DNA of 64,000 nt from Pseudofabraea citricarpa (Eukaryota > Ascomycota > Leotiomycetes > Helotiales > Dermateaceae). The translations under genes were made by a program, and so were the position numbers. Under the pieces are notes generated by a model. The model searched no databases. It was not told where the DNA came from and worked only from the letters and a program-made list of their open reading frames with translations. Below are positions 11,505 through 22,525 of this stretch, piece by piece (the first letter of the stretch is position 1; the number at the start of each line of letters is the position of its first letter). The stretch is taken from positions 1,438,501 to 1,502,500 of the forward strand of contig JAPWGK010000001.1 in the NCBI GenBank assembly GCA_029641185.1, written 5' to 3'.

Positions 11505-13832
11505 TCACTTACAACCTTTAATGTTACCTAACATTTTTTCAACATCTTGAACCTGTTTCCTCTCCTCTATACCGTTTTCGATAGCAATAACGGCACCTAT
11601 CAGGTCGTGGTTTATGGCGTCATCGACAACACTGTCTTTCTTATAATCCTTATGTTCTGAAACAAAGTGTCGAATCCATTTGGCTGCTGTCCATAATGTT
11701 CCATCTGCTCTCTTTCGGATTAGATCGAGATACGCTGCCAGTTCACATCGTGTCTTCACATCAATGTTTACACTGTCAAGATATGACTCGACTAACGGTA
11801 TCAGACCAGGAAATTCGTGTTGTGACGAAGAGGATGACCCGTTCATAATTTCATCGACTGTCATTAACTCATACTCATCTTCTACAGGTCCAGTAGGAGT
11901 AGGTGGCCGACTCATCATAAGTGGAGTGTTGGTGCCCGAAGGTCCGCCGTTGGAAGAATAAGGGCGAGGTGGTCGAGTAGGGAAGGGATTCTTGCGGAAG
12001 TAGAACTTTTTATCCAGTACAGCATCGCGCGCATGTGCTGTCTCCATGTTCTCGGTGACCTTTGGAATAGGAATATAGAAATTTAGATCGAAAGACAGGA
12101 TTGCTCGCGTAATGAGGACCATGAATACGGAGAAAGCTGCATTCTCAAAATCGGTAATTTGAATCTCCATTGGTCGGAATTCCACTCGCCATCCAATATC
12201 GCTATCAGCTGGCGGTGGCTTGAACCGCAGATGTTGCCAATTTGTTGATTGTAAATTTTCAAAGTGGTCTGTCTTGGTCAAATCCAATGATTCAAGGTCC
12301 TCGGCAAAGACAACGATTGGATCCCTAATGAAGAGATGTGCAAAATGCGTAGCGAGGCGGTCATCCATGCCACCATCCATGAGTTGCTGCTTGATGTCCG
12401 GGTCAATTACAAGCTCAGGGTCAAAGTACTCTTTTCGTAGGCGCGGATCCTCAGAGATATACGTGGAATTTGAAGCATAACGAGATTTGGGTATTCTCCA
12501 TCTGTCATTCTTCAATGGCTAGAACTGAAATTTAGTGCGTATCTTCTGGATTCTGGGTTCGCACTTACTATTTCTCCTAGCTCCTCAGCCGTCCGATCAT
12601 CCACAGATCTACTAATCTGATTCCATCTTACATCCGTATCGGCGAGGAAACCTTTATAGATGGGAGTTGCAGCAGTCAGAGCCAGAAGGATAGGTGCAAG
12701 TGGACTCAATTGATCATACATCCGTCGACCCTCCGTGATGTTTTTTGCTTGAAAGGTGATCTGCAAGCAACAACTTCCCATACCAAATGCCATAGCATCC
12801 ATATGAATAAAATTATCAGGAGCGGCGCCATTTCTGACATCGTCATCTTCTGGCCAATTGTGCAGATCATAATTGACGGTAGGGTCTTTCCAAGGCCAGG
12901 GTGTATTCTCATCTTTAAATACTGGAACATTCACCTGTACCTTACGGCCACGGCGTGCTCGGATGTTTGCTGCTAGTGTTGGGAATCGGATATGAGGATT
13001 GGCGATCTCATCGGGAACGAACTGAGAACGCAGTTTATCTCCTGACGGAGGGTAGTATGGAGTTGTGAATTCTCCTGGACTTCCCAAACGAGGGTAGGTA
13101 GTTAGAGTGATCGGATATTCATTTGCATGGATATGCTTCTTAATGATCTCTCGCCTAGAATGAATTAGATATGTGCAATTGCCTGGGACTGGAGACCCAC
13201 CTCCACCTCATATTCGTTTCTACGTCAAGTAAATCCTTGAATCCTATTCCCCAAGGTTTACCAGGAGTTGCCTCTAGCATGAATCGACCGAACTCGGGGT
13301 GAAATACTGGCAAAGTAGGTCCTCTTTGGGAAAGTTAGCCCAATGTTCCCCATCCTCAATATTCTAAATATACTTTTTGGCCTCGACATCCTGCAAGGCT
13401 GGAACGCACCCTCCACTCTCTGCCAACTCTTCATCTTGCGCCAATGCCTGGAGGATATCTGCTTGTCGAAGTGACAACTTCACAAGTGGATCTGACTTGT
13501 CATAATTGACCACTAAGTATTCAATCTGTAAAATTTTCAGCAAACGCGCCACAACAGAAGCATGTATATTCCTAACCTCGTCTCCCCAGAGAAGCGCATC
13601 TCTTTCTTTTCCTTTGGCGCGGTTCCAAATAGCCAGCAATTGCTATTGCAAACATCAGCATCTGGCGATCTTCCATAAAAAGCCCATTTCTACCTGTATT
13701 CCCCATTCTCGAACCTGACCTGCGTTCTCCTTGGCCCCTGGCCAATCCAAAGGAGTTCCCAATGCACTATAGATAATAATTAGCTCTGCGCGATGTATAT
13801 GAAAGGGGTGAATAAACCTACAGAAGCCCCAT
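11505..13832 (-). CDS. GSH1: Glutamate-cysteine ligase catalytic subunit
   Basis: Seven exons: 13832-13822, 13766-13694, 13642-13577, 13525-13374, 13323-13201, 13154-12569, 12518-11505 (674 aa; yeast Gsh1 is 678). It catalyses ATP-dependent joining of L-glutamate and L-cysteine, the first and rate-limiting step of glutathione synthesis. The first exon encodes only MGLL plus part of a codon. The next exons give the family start (ALGTPLDWP...LLAIWNRAKGKERDALLWGDE). A 51-nt in-frame intron (13576-13526) must be removed to join GDE to IEYLVV. Diagnostic stretches follow: LSLRQADIL, LPVFHPEFGRFMLEATPGKPW, NEYPITLTTYPRLG, AMAFGMGSCCLQITFQA and FRPMEIQITDFENAAF. The C terminus is less certain: the last codons overlap a good GTAAGT donor, so a further small exon is possible. 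Confidence 0.93.
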
Positions 13833-16222
13833 CGTGCCAAGTTCAATGCGAAGGGGTTGCAATTACCAGATCGTTGCGTTGAGCCTCCTGCTAAGTCTGC
13901 TAGTGTGGACAATTCCGTAGGTTCGCATGTACTTCGGCAACATACACCGCTGGCGAAAGACAGAGGGGGATAAGATGGCAAAAAGATTCCCCAGATAAAT
14001 CTCCAGATTTTGAGTCTACACCGTGCGTACTAGCAAAGTTTCTCGTTGGCGTTGCGCCAGAGGCTCTCTAGGAAGCCCGACGATACCAATTCCTCACGTC
14101 GCCATAATCACGCGCAGAACGAACGAGCACGCAGTCTATCTAGAACTCTGAATCTTTGGGGAACGTGGAGGAAGGAAGAAATGGATGAAGTCTTGCAGCG
14201 GCGTACACTTGTTAGTGGGGTTGATTTTTGTTTTCTGCTTACAAACAAATCTGCTTTTTGCAACCCCGCGGACCGGCTTCGGTCGGACTTTTCGCCATCG
14301 GGAGCCTCCACCACGCGGGCCGCTCGTGATACTGTGACCTCGGAGTGCTTACCCAAGCATTTCTATGTCGGCCTTAGGCCAAAAGTAAAGCACAGTCATG
14401 TGACTGCCTCGCCTCTTAACTCCGAAATCTTATTAGCCATCTAGTTGCGCGAAGCTGCATTATCTGACTCTGTGTGTGGGTAAAAGCTGTACCTCTTACA
14501 AATTTTACAAGCACACGATATATAATCAAACCACTCGGACACGAGACGGACTCCTCTCGGGATCGTCACATCTCACAAACAAAGAAAGTAATCATCCAAC
14601 TCATCCAACTTGTCCAACTCTACTACTCTGGCTCTGCGCCACCCTGAACAGCATCCAACAGCATCCAACAGCATCCAACATGCAACCTGAAAAGGTTATC
14701 GCATACCTTTCCAGATGCGTCTGACAAAGGTGATTAATTGGCTAGTGTTACCGACCTCGCACAGGTCTTGTGCCGCCGTGTGGTTTTGCTGGTACGTGGC
14801 TTGCCGTAGCCCGGGTTTCTTATTGAATATTGGGTACCATCGAGGGCACAGCAACATGCTTATGGTGATTTGTTCGAGAACGAGACAGGGGGGATCGGTC
14901 GATGAGCGGGTGTGCGTCGATGGTGGTTTGTTTTCCCCTCTTGCACCTGCACCTCCTGCACCTCCTGCACCTCTGCACGATTTTCGATTCAAATGTTGCA
15001 AGGACAAGGCATTCGGGAGTCTGCTGAGGGCGCCGTTTCGACACGTGGTTGGATGGTTGTGCTGGGGAAAGGCTAAGCGGGAGCGTCTAAGCGACGTGAT
15101 GAGATCTGATCTCTCACATCTGGTGCATGGCCGCTCTTGGGCTCTCATCAATCTGGCGCCGCCTTGCCTATCGTACGATATCAGCTGCCTTGGTGCATCG
15201 TGATTCATGCCAGCTCTGTCTCGTGTAGACCTGCTCGGAAGAGGCTGGTACCACAAGGCAAGGCCTGTTGCTCCAAGCGAGCTGCTGGGGACTGACTGCC
15301 AAAAGCTTCCCCTCCGCGCAGCGTCGTTTCGGTGAAACCTTGAAGCATTCTTTGTGTCCCGTTCGGCTGAGGTGGTGTCGTCGTACAAGCCAGGACTCGC
15401 CCTCCCCCAGGAATCATGACAGAAGTCTATTCAGATCATGTTTATCAACATCATGTCTCGTCCTTGCGAGCATTAGCATGTGCTCGCTGGAGCGTGGCAC
15501 AGATGCAGCCAAGACGATAGGCCGAATGATGAATGGCTGCGACTCGGTAAGCGATGGCCAAAAGCCATGAATCTGTCAGATCTCAAGATCTTGCTGACCG
15601 ACGGCGCATCGCCAACCCATGTGGGAGCGAAGTCTTAGAAGTCAGTGACCGTCTAGCCGACCCGAACCCTTACTTTCGACCCGGGGGGAAACGCCCAGGC
15701 GGCTCACTTTAATTGTTGTGGCAGCACGATAGTAACCTATCGATCGAGAATGACATGACGAGAACGAGTAAAAGTAAAAGGGGCACTAGCCGCGCCCGTC
15801 ATTATGTCAAGTGGCATGGTAGGAAACGAGCTTCTAAGACAAGACAGCGGCTCGGTAGAAATGGCCAACTTAAGCAAGTGGATATGAGAAAACGTGTGTC
15901 GGTTCTAAGCCAACAACGCGGACGCCACGTGAATGTTGGAACGACACAGATCATGTAGGCCATGTATCAGTCTGGAATGGACTCTCCAAATCTAGACTTG
16001 GGCTTGGTGACACCTTACACGATGGTTGCGGTCTTCCTCGGCAACGAGTCCATGTTGGCTTCATTCCACCAGATGGTAAACACATGGCGTATCTGAAATC
16101 TCACCGCCATGTCTATTTTCATACTGAATACGTCAGCTGCCTCGCGCCCGATGTAAGGTTGATCATATCTCACGATATCTCAACCGTTGTTTTTCTTCCA
16201 CGCACTAAATACTCGAGTCCAC
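13833..16222. other. Gene-poor region upstream of GSH1
   Basis: About 2.4 kb. The first few hundred bases are the GSH1 promoter. Nothing recognisable as a gene follows. There is a GC-rich low-complexity run of CACCTCCTG units near 14945-14975 and a short tandem repeat at 14647-14680. Confidence 0.5.
14647..14680. repeat. 10-bp tandem repeat, three units
   Basis: The unit GCATCCAACA occurs three times in perfect succession at 14651-14680, preceded by a partial copy. Confidence 0.9.
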
Positions 16223-16679
16223 AGTAACGTCGGGACCCCTAGCGTCTTCGCCACACTCGCTTGGATAGCTATATCAATATATAGAATAGATATATATAAG
16301 AAAAGTAAAATAATAGAATTCTATTAAGAGAAGTTATACAAATACGTACCTACTTATAATCTTTATTAACAAATAACTTAAGTTTTATTAATCTTAACTT
16401 TAGTTACTTATCACGTGCTAGTAAAAGGTCACGTGTAAGGATTTTCTTTTCTTTTTTATTAAATAAAAATAAACCTTTTAAGGTTATTTTTATAATATTA
16501 GTATTTCTTATTACTTAGATATTATATAAGTTATATTAATCTATAATTTACTTATATACTAGAAATACTATAAACTATAGCTAATTATAAAGCGAAGTTA
16601 CTTATAATATCACTCAAAAGACTATTAGGGAGCGTACGCTAAGCTCAACCGAGCCACCGCTAGGGGTCCCGGCGTTACT
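16223..16679. mobile_element. AT-rich MITE-like element with 22-bp terminal inverted repeats
   Basis: The ends are near-perfect 22-bp inverted repeats (16223-16244 and 16658-16679; one mismatch) containing the core CGGGACCCCTAGCG on the left and its complement on the right. The 410-bp interior is strikingly AT-rich compared with the GC-balanced flanks on both sides and has no ORF. The right end is followed by ATA and the left end is preceded by CAC, so a TA target duplication is not intact. Size, ends and lack of coding capacity fit a non-autonomous DNA transposon of the Tc1/mariner-Fot type. The AT bias would fit repeat-induced point mutation. Two CACGTG hexamers survive inside at 16412 and 16430. 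Superfamily is inference. Confidence 0.72.
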
Positions 16680-18561
16680 ATACATTCCTAATACTCCACG
16701 CTTATCCTTCTCCCGAAAGGTTCAGCTCGGAAGCAAGGCTCTCCCTCCGCCCATCTTCTCTCCGCTCTTGACCAATATATCCATCTTGCGATAAGTTTGC
16801 GCTTTGTGGATACGAGTCAAGACCAACAACTATCACTCGTGTTGAAAAGATTGCTTGCGTCATAGTCATTGGGGTCACCTATCCATCGTCAGTGTCACCG
16901 TGAATTCTTCCCACGAACCTAAATCAGAGACAACACATGGCAAACAAAACAAACCGTTGTAACCGACATCTACCTTGCCGATTCTAAGCGATATCTCCTA
17001 CTAACAATTCCTATGCGTACATTCCAATTATCACACATTCCACCGTCCCTTTCGCTATTCTTCCTCGTTTAAGCGAGCTTTTACACTATATCATCAACTA
17101 AGAACAATTCCACATGAACCGGGTTGATATCACAAGCAAACCCATGCCAGGAATAAAACAGAAATAAGCCTCTTGAAAACAGGTAACTCTCTCTATCGTA
17201 TCGCATCTCATCACATCTCATCTCATAAATAAAGCCCCAAAAAAGTCTCCGACGAAGGAGAGAAAATGGACTAAAAAGCAACAAAAGGACAAGTAGACAT
17301 CCACTTCAACAAGTCTCCATAATTCCAGTCTTCCTTTCTTTTTCTCTTCTCACGGCAGATCCAAGTCCCGGCAGGCAGGCGTAGGCGTGAGGTACCTTTC
17401 GTATGTTGACCATCCAGACCAGAGAGAAAAAGCAAGCAAGGAAATAAAGAAAGAGATGCCATCTACCCATTACCCACCTGAGATCTACAATAAATCTACG
17501 AGGCGGACCTGAGGGTAATTCTCCGAACGAACAGACCTGAAGTCCTAGAAAGCAAAAGCAAAATGATAAAGGCAAAATAAACCATGACAGAGATACAGCA
17601 CCCCTCCTCCTCTCCTTCCCTATCTATCCTCACCCCCTTCCCCCCCCTAACACAACGCAATACAACACTACAATCCCAGTCCCAGATCTAACCCAGCCCC
17701 ACCGCGCGCGACGACCAGGCAACCTGCCAAAAGAGAGGAAGAAAAGAAAAAGCAAAGAAGGGGCGGGGGGATGGAAACGAGGAAAAAGCAAAAGGAGGAC
17801 AGGAAACGTGGGGCGATAACCATCCCAAGCCTCCACACTCGAGGAGATCGGAAACACCGTTCTGGCCTTGTACGTTGTTGCTCTGGCATCCCATCTCGTA
17901 CGTATCGAGGTCTCCCTCCCTTACATCCGATCCCTACCCATTTCTCAAAATTTGATCTCTCGACTCCTCGGTTTTTTTTTCTTTTTGGGCTTTCTTCTCC
18001 GAGATCTCAATCTCAATCTCATCTCATCTCATCGTATCTCATCGTATCGCATCGTATCTGGATCTAGATCTCCATCCGCATCCACATCCGCATCTTGCAC
18101 CCGAACCTGGACCTGAATCTGAACCTCTGACTCTTTGACTCTGCACGAGAGGCGAGAATCACACCATGTGTACAGCATCTCAGAAACAGAGACAGGAAAC
18201 AAAACAAAAGAAAAAGAAACCAAGAGCTACCCGAAGCCGAAGGCGAAGGGGGAGAGAGTATCCGAGAGGGAGATAGAGAGAGAGAGAGAAAACAAGACCA
18301 CATCGCCAGAGAGAGAGAGATAAAAAAAATAAAAATCTAAATCACCACCTCTGCATCTGGATCTGCATCTGACGATCTCCGCTCACCTGCCCGACCCTGG
18401 TCCGTCCTGTCTGTCTCTATCCATCGTCCGTGAACTGATTCTTGTTTTCCTGCTTTTCTTCTCCCTCTCCTGTGGTGATCCATCCCTCTATCCATCCGGT
18501 CGGGTCTGGTCTGGTGATGGGTCTGATGGGTGATGATCACCTTTCCTTGGTTCATGTCTCC

Positions 18562-18582
18562 TTTTTTTTTTTTTTTTTTTTT
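18562..18582. repeat. Poly(T) tract of 21
   Basis: Uninterrupted T run, followed by a GGTTGTTGGTTG-rich segment. Confidence 0.9.
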
Positions 18583-19113
18583 GGTTGTTGGTTGTCGGTT
18601 GTTGGTTGGATATCCCCCCCCACCACCCACTTGGGAAGGCCGTGGTGGTTGGTGGTGGTGGTTAGTGGTGGTGGTGTTCCATAACCGTCTCCGTCTTACC
18701 GTACCGTACAGTACAGTACAGTACCTACCGTACTCCCACAATCCCACAATCCCACAATCAATCAATCAATCTTGATGTGATCTGACCTGACCTGACCTAA
18801 CCTGACCGACTGATACTTGCTTGCTGCACCAGTGACTAGGAGGAGCGGGATGGAGTGTATGACAGCAAGATACCCTCTGTAGAATTCATGACTGAGAGTG
18901 GAAATTAATCTATCCTCGCTCGCTCTGCTTATGCTTATGCTCACGCTTATGCCTGTACCACCCGATCCATCCGGGACGCAGGTTGAAGGGGAAGGGCGAG
19001 AGAGACTCGAAGATTCACATTCCCACGCATGTCATTCTGCCACTTGCATGCCGGAGGGAAAAAAATATATATCGGTGGGATTTTGTTTTGGTATCAAGCT
19101 TATCTTCCCCTAG

Positions 19114-19137
19114 CCCCATCCCCATCCCCATCCCCAC
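19114..19137. repeat. CCCCAT hexanucleotide repeat
   Basis: Four successive CCCCAT-type units continuing into a C-rich tail. Confidence 0.8.
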
Positions 19138-19774
19138 CCCTCCCCCTAACCCCCTCTCTCCCCTCACCAGCCCGGATGTGAAACAAAACTAGAAAAGGTA
19201 TCCTCATACAGCAAGCGAATGTTCTCCTAATAATTATATAATGAAAAAGATAAAGGTTGGGTCAGGTCTTGCCCCCAAAATGTAGTAGACCGTGCTATCC
19301 GCTCAAGCAAACCGAGAGAGAAAAAAAGAGAACCAAGATATAGAGAGAGAACTCCTTCAAAATGCTTCCAATGCAACTGTCGAGCCCTGAAAAGCCTGTT
19401 TGCTCTTGCGTCATAAAAACAAAAACATTTCAAGTCCGCCCGTGGACTAAGACAACCGGAAAAGACGCCCCAAATGTAGAAAGAAAAAAAGAAGTGTTGC
19501 TGTCGAGCTCAATGAGGCTAGAGTATCCCGTGGGAGCGAATCGATTCCTCCAATATGCCCATTCGTGACGTGTTCTCCATCTCCTAAAAGAGCCCCGAAG
19601 TTGCTGAAATCTATGCCCTAAAAGGCGATACACTGACGCCGGTTTTCGTTGTGATGCCACAGTTCCTTTCCTTCCATTCCTCATCCCATAAAACTCCGCA
19701 AGAAAACAGATTGGATATCTTCGTATGTGGCGAAATCGAAAATTAAAATTTGTGTACAATTTGACCTAGGGCAT

Positions 19775-21416
19775 TCAAAGTGGTCGAGGAGAATGATCAT
19801 CCATTGATTTAGGTCGAAGTTGTGATCCCGTTCCATTAGAGCCCTGGGATTGCTTCATCGTGTTGTTTTTGCGAGTAAGTTTTGCGTAGTGGAGGCCACA
19901 AGCGTTGCACAATGTGCGGGCACCATCTGGCCCTCTTCTCCATTCAGGCGTTTCTGCTCTGTTGCAGCTATGGCAGCGACCTGGATGTGCGGCTCGCTAT
20001 GTCAAGTTAGTATGAAGACGAATCAAAGACCCGAACCACGTACCCCTCGACGCTTTTTACTCTCTGAACCACCAAAGCCTTGACTCTTCATATCATCCCC
20101 GTATATGCTCATGTCATCGGCGTCGTAATCCTTCCCACCCTGCTCACGCATACGTTGATCTGCCAGAGCATGTTCTTGTTGATAGATGGTCTCCTTCATC
20201 CACTGCAGAGCTCCCTGGATCTTCTGATTGTGAGCCATCATCTCGTTGCAGTCTTCTAAACTTGGCATCCTTTCTGGAATGGTGGTGGTTCGTTGTTGTT
20301 CTTGTGCGATCGAGCCGTAATGAGCAGACCACTGCCGAAGAGCCCCGCTTGACGCATTGACGAGTGCAAGACTGTTTTCGAAGTCCCAAATGTCAAGATG
20401 ACGCTTCATCGCTGTAGCAAATGGTGGTTCCATCTTCTTCGCATCTGGTTGACTGCCGTATGCCCAGTCACCTGATTGACGTCCTTCCCGTTGTTGATAA
20501 CGAGGTTGGCTGTGTGGTGGACCATGTTGTCCCACATGACTTGACGCATAACCACTATCACTGCTGGGTGCAACACTGCCTGATGGATATCCATATGAAA
20601 CTTGAGGGGTATGGCTGGCATATCCGTTCGCTTGTGGGCGTTCACTAGGTCGAGGTTCTGGCTCGTATCTTGGTGCATCGAACCTTGGAGCTGGAGGTGC
20701 TGCATATGGATTGGGAGGCGGAGCAGGTGCAGCTTGCAAAGAGCCTATCGAAGGATGGCGACCCTCAGAGAACGAAGAAGAAATTGGCTCTGCACGAGAG
20801 AAGGGATTTTGAGGATGAACAGGCTGGACAGGCTGTGGGGGAGAGTTATGCCGTTGTGGAGGAGGTGCTGGATATGGCGGATGTTCCGAGTATGATCGCG
20901 GCATGGAAGGTCCCTGTGATTGCGCATATGGCATTTGAGCATGAGGTGGTCCGGTAGAAACAGGTGATGTGTAGGAACTGGGAGGTTTTGGTCCGCTGTT
21001 CAGAGCTTCGTGTATTGAAGGAAGAGATTGACGCTGAGGCGCTGTTTGTAAAGATGGAGGTGGCTCATTTTTATTATCTGAAGTTCTTCTGGACTCTGGC
21101 GGAGATATAAGGCCAGACAGAGAGTGGTGAGGAGGAGGCGGAGGGTGACTAGACCAGCCAGAGGAGTATGATGGTGGTGGAGGCGGTGGTCCGTTGGAGT
21201 ACATGGAGGGAGCACTGATGACAGCTGCGGCTGCCATACCGGATGATGATGATGCGTATGTTCGATCGACGGACTCGGGGTGTCTATCGTGGTTGATTAA
21301 AGATGATATCCCACTGCGAAGAAGAATTAGCGGCTGAGGGGTGGATAGCAATGGGGATGGAGCATGCGCAAGAGGCATACGCACCTGTGTCTGCTCCCGG
21401 AGTCCACTGCTTCCAT
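19775..21416 (-). CDS. nsdD: GATA-type sexual-development regulator (NsdD/SUB-1/LTF1 family)
   Basis: Three exons: 21416-21385, 21313-20044, 19996-19775 (507 aa). The start ATG at 21416 gives MEAVDSGSRHSGISSLIN once the first 71-nt intron is removed. A second intron of 47 nt splits the protein just before the zinc finger, as is common in this family. Residues about 30-310 are Pro/Ser/Gln-rich. A conserved block follows (MKRHLDIWDFENSLALVN ... LEDCNEMMAHNQKIQGALQWM), then a basic KKRRGRAA stretch and one C-terminal GATA finger, CHSC-x18-CNAC (C442 to C466), with TPEWRRGPDG. Orthologues are A. nidulans NsdD, N. crassa SUB-1, Sordaria PRO44 and Botrytis LTF1. They control sexual development, repress conidiation and affect light and oxidative responses. 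One oddity: AAHPGRC replaces the usual AAPPGRC before the finger. The gene stands alone in about 17 kb. Confidence 0.93.
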
Positions 21417-22304
21417 AATAGTACCTGAACACAATCGCTGTGTCCTCCAGATCTGAGCAACGTCAAAGGTTCGGGAGGCGTGCGTCGGCGCAAGAAAATA
21501 TCGTGCACTTCCGGTCCCGATGTGTGTACCCGTTACACGCTCGAAGCTCACCTAACCATCAACGACCGTCCCCTCAGCTCAAGCAGGATTCGTGCGAGGT
21601 TGGAGTTCGGGCTGAAGGCGAGCAGAGGACGAGCGGTTGCTTGTGGGGTGAATCGAGAACGTGATCAGGTCCAGCACAACCAATCTGGCGCAGTAGCGGG
21701 GGAGTGCGAGGATAGAAATCTTTGGTCGGTCGTCGTCTGTCTCTCGGTTGCTTGGGGGGGTCGGTTGGGGAGAAGTCTCAGAGTCTCGGACAGAGCTGAC
21801 CTGGGTGGCAACAATCGGATCGCTAAGACGCCGTATATCTACTCGTGTCTGGCATGGAAGACGGTGAAGATGCTCGAGTCCGTACCGTGCGGAGTCCTGA
21901 GTCGTGATTGGGAAGCAGAAAAAGCAACGTTCGGCTGCCGCGGTGGCTTGGAATGGTGGAGGTTGACGCTCGAAAGTGGTATATTTACTCGAGTCCGGGT
22001 TTCTTCCCTGCGAAATTGAAGGCAGGAGCCACAGGAGTCAAGAATGAAGCCGCCTCGAAGTCCTGCGGTTGTCTACGGCCACTGTCGCTGGTGGTGAAGG
22101 AATGGAAGACCGGTGGAAGGGCGGGTGGTGCGTGGAGAGGTGTGGGTGTTGGAGTTGAGGGTGGTGATGGTGGTGGTCCTCGGTAGACTGGATACCTAGC
22201 TGGCGTGTGTTCTCGGGAGCTGCTCTTATTACTGTGGTGTGGTGTGGTGTGGTGATGGAAGAAGGAAGGAAGAAAGGAAGAGGAGGAGAAGGTTAGAATG
22301 AATA

Positions 22305-22305
22305 A

Positions 22306-22351
<46 letters not shown>
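22305..22351. repeat. TAG trinucleotide microsatellite, about 15 units
   Basis: An uninterrupted TAG/AGT repeat that continues imperfectly to about 22380. It lies about 0.9 kb upstream of the nsdD start, probably in its promoter or leader. Confidence 0.95.
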
Positions 22352-22352
<1 letters not shown>

Positions 22353-22458
22353 TAGTAGTAAGTAGGTTAGGTACAGTAGTAGTGGAGAATCGAGGGTTAG
22401 CGGTTGGGAGGAGAAGGACAGGGCAGAGGCAAGCAGTTCTTAGCACAGATGATGAGAT

Positions 22459-22525
22459 GGCAAGGCATGGCATGGCAAGACAAGACAAGACAAGGAACAG
22501 TAAGGCAAGGCAAGGCAAGGCAAGC
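22459..22525. repeat. Pentanucleotide minisatellite (AAGGC/AAGAC)
   Basis: Successive GGCAT, CAAGA and CAAGG pentamers with a constant 5-nt period. Confidence 0.85.

Larger units (their letters stand above)
16680..19774. other. Gene-free region downstream of nsdD
   Basis: About 3.1 kb with no supported coding sequence. It includes pyrimidine/purine-rich low-complexity DNA: a run of 21 T at 18562-18582, GAGA tracts near 18250-18320, ATCTC repeats near 18005-18060, and CCCCAT repeats at 19114-19137. The part next to 19775 should contain the nsdD 3' UTR. Confidence 0.55.
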
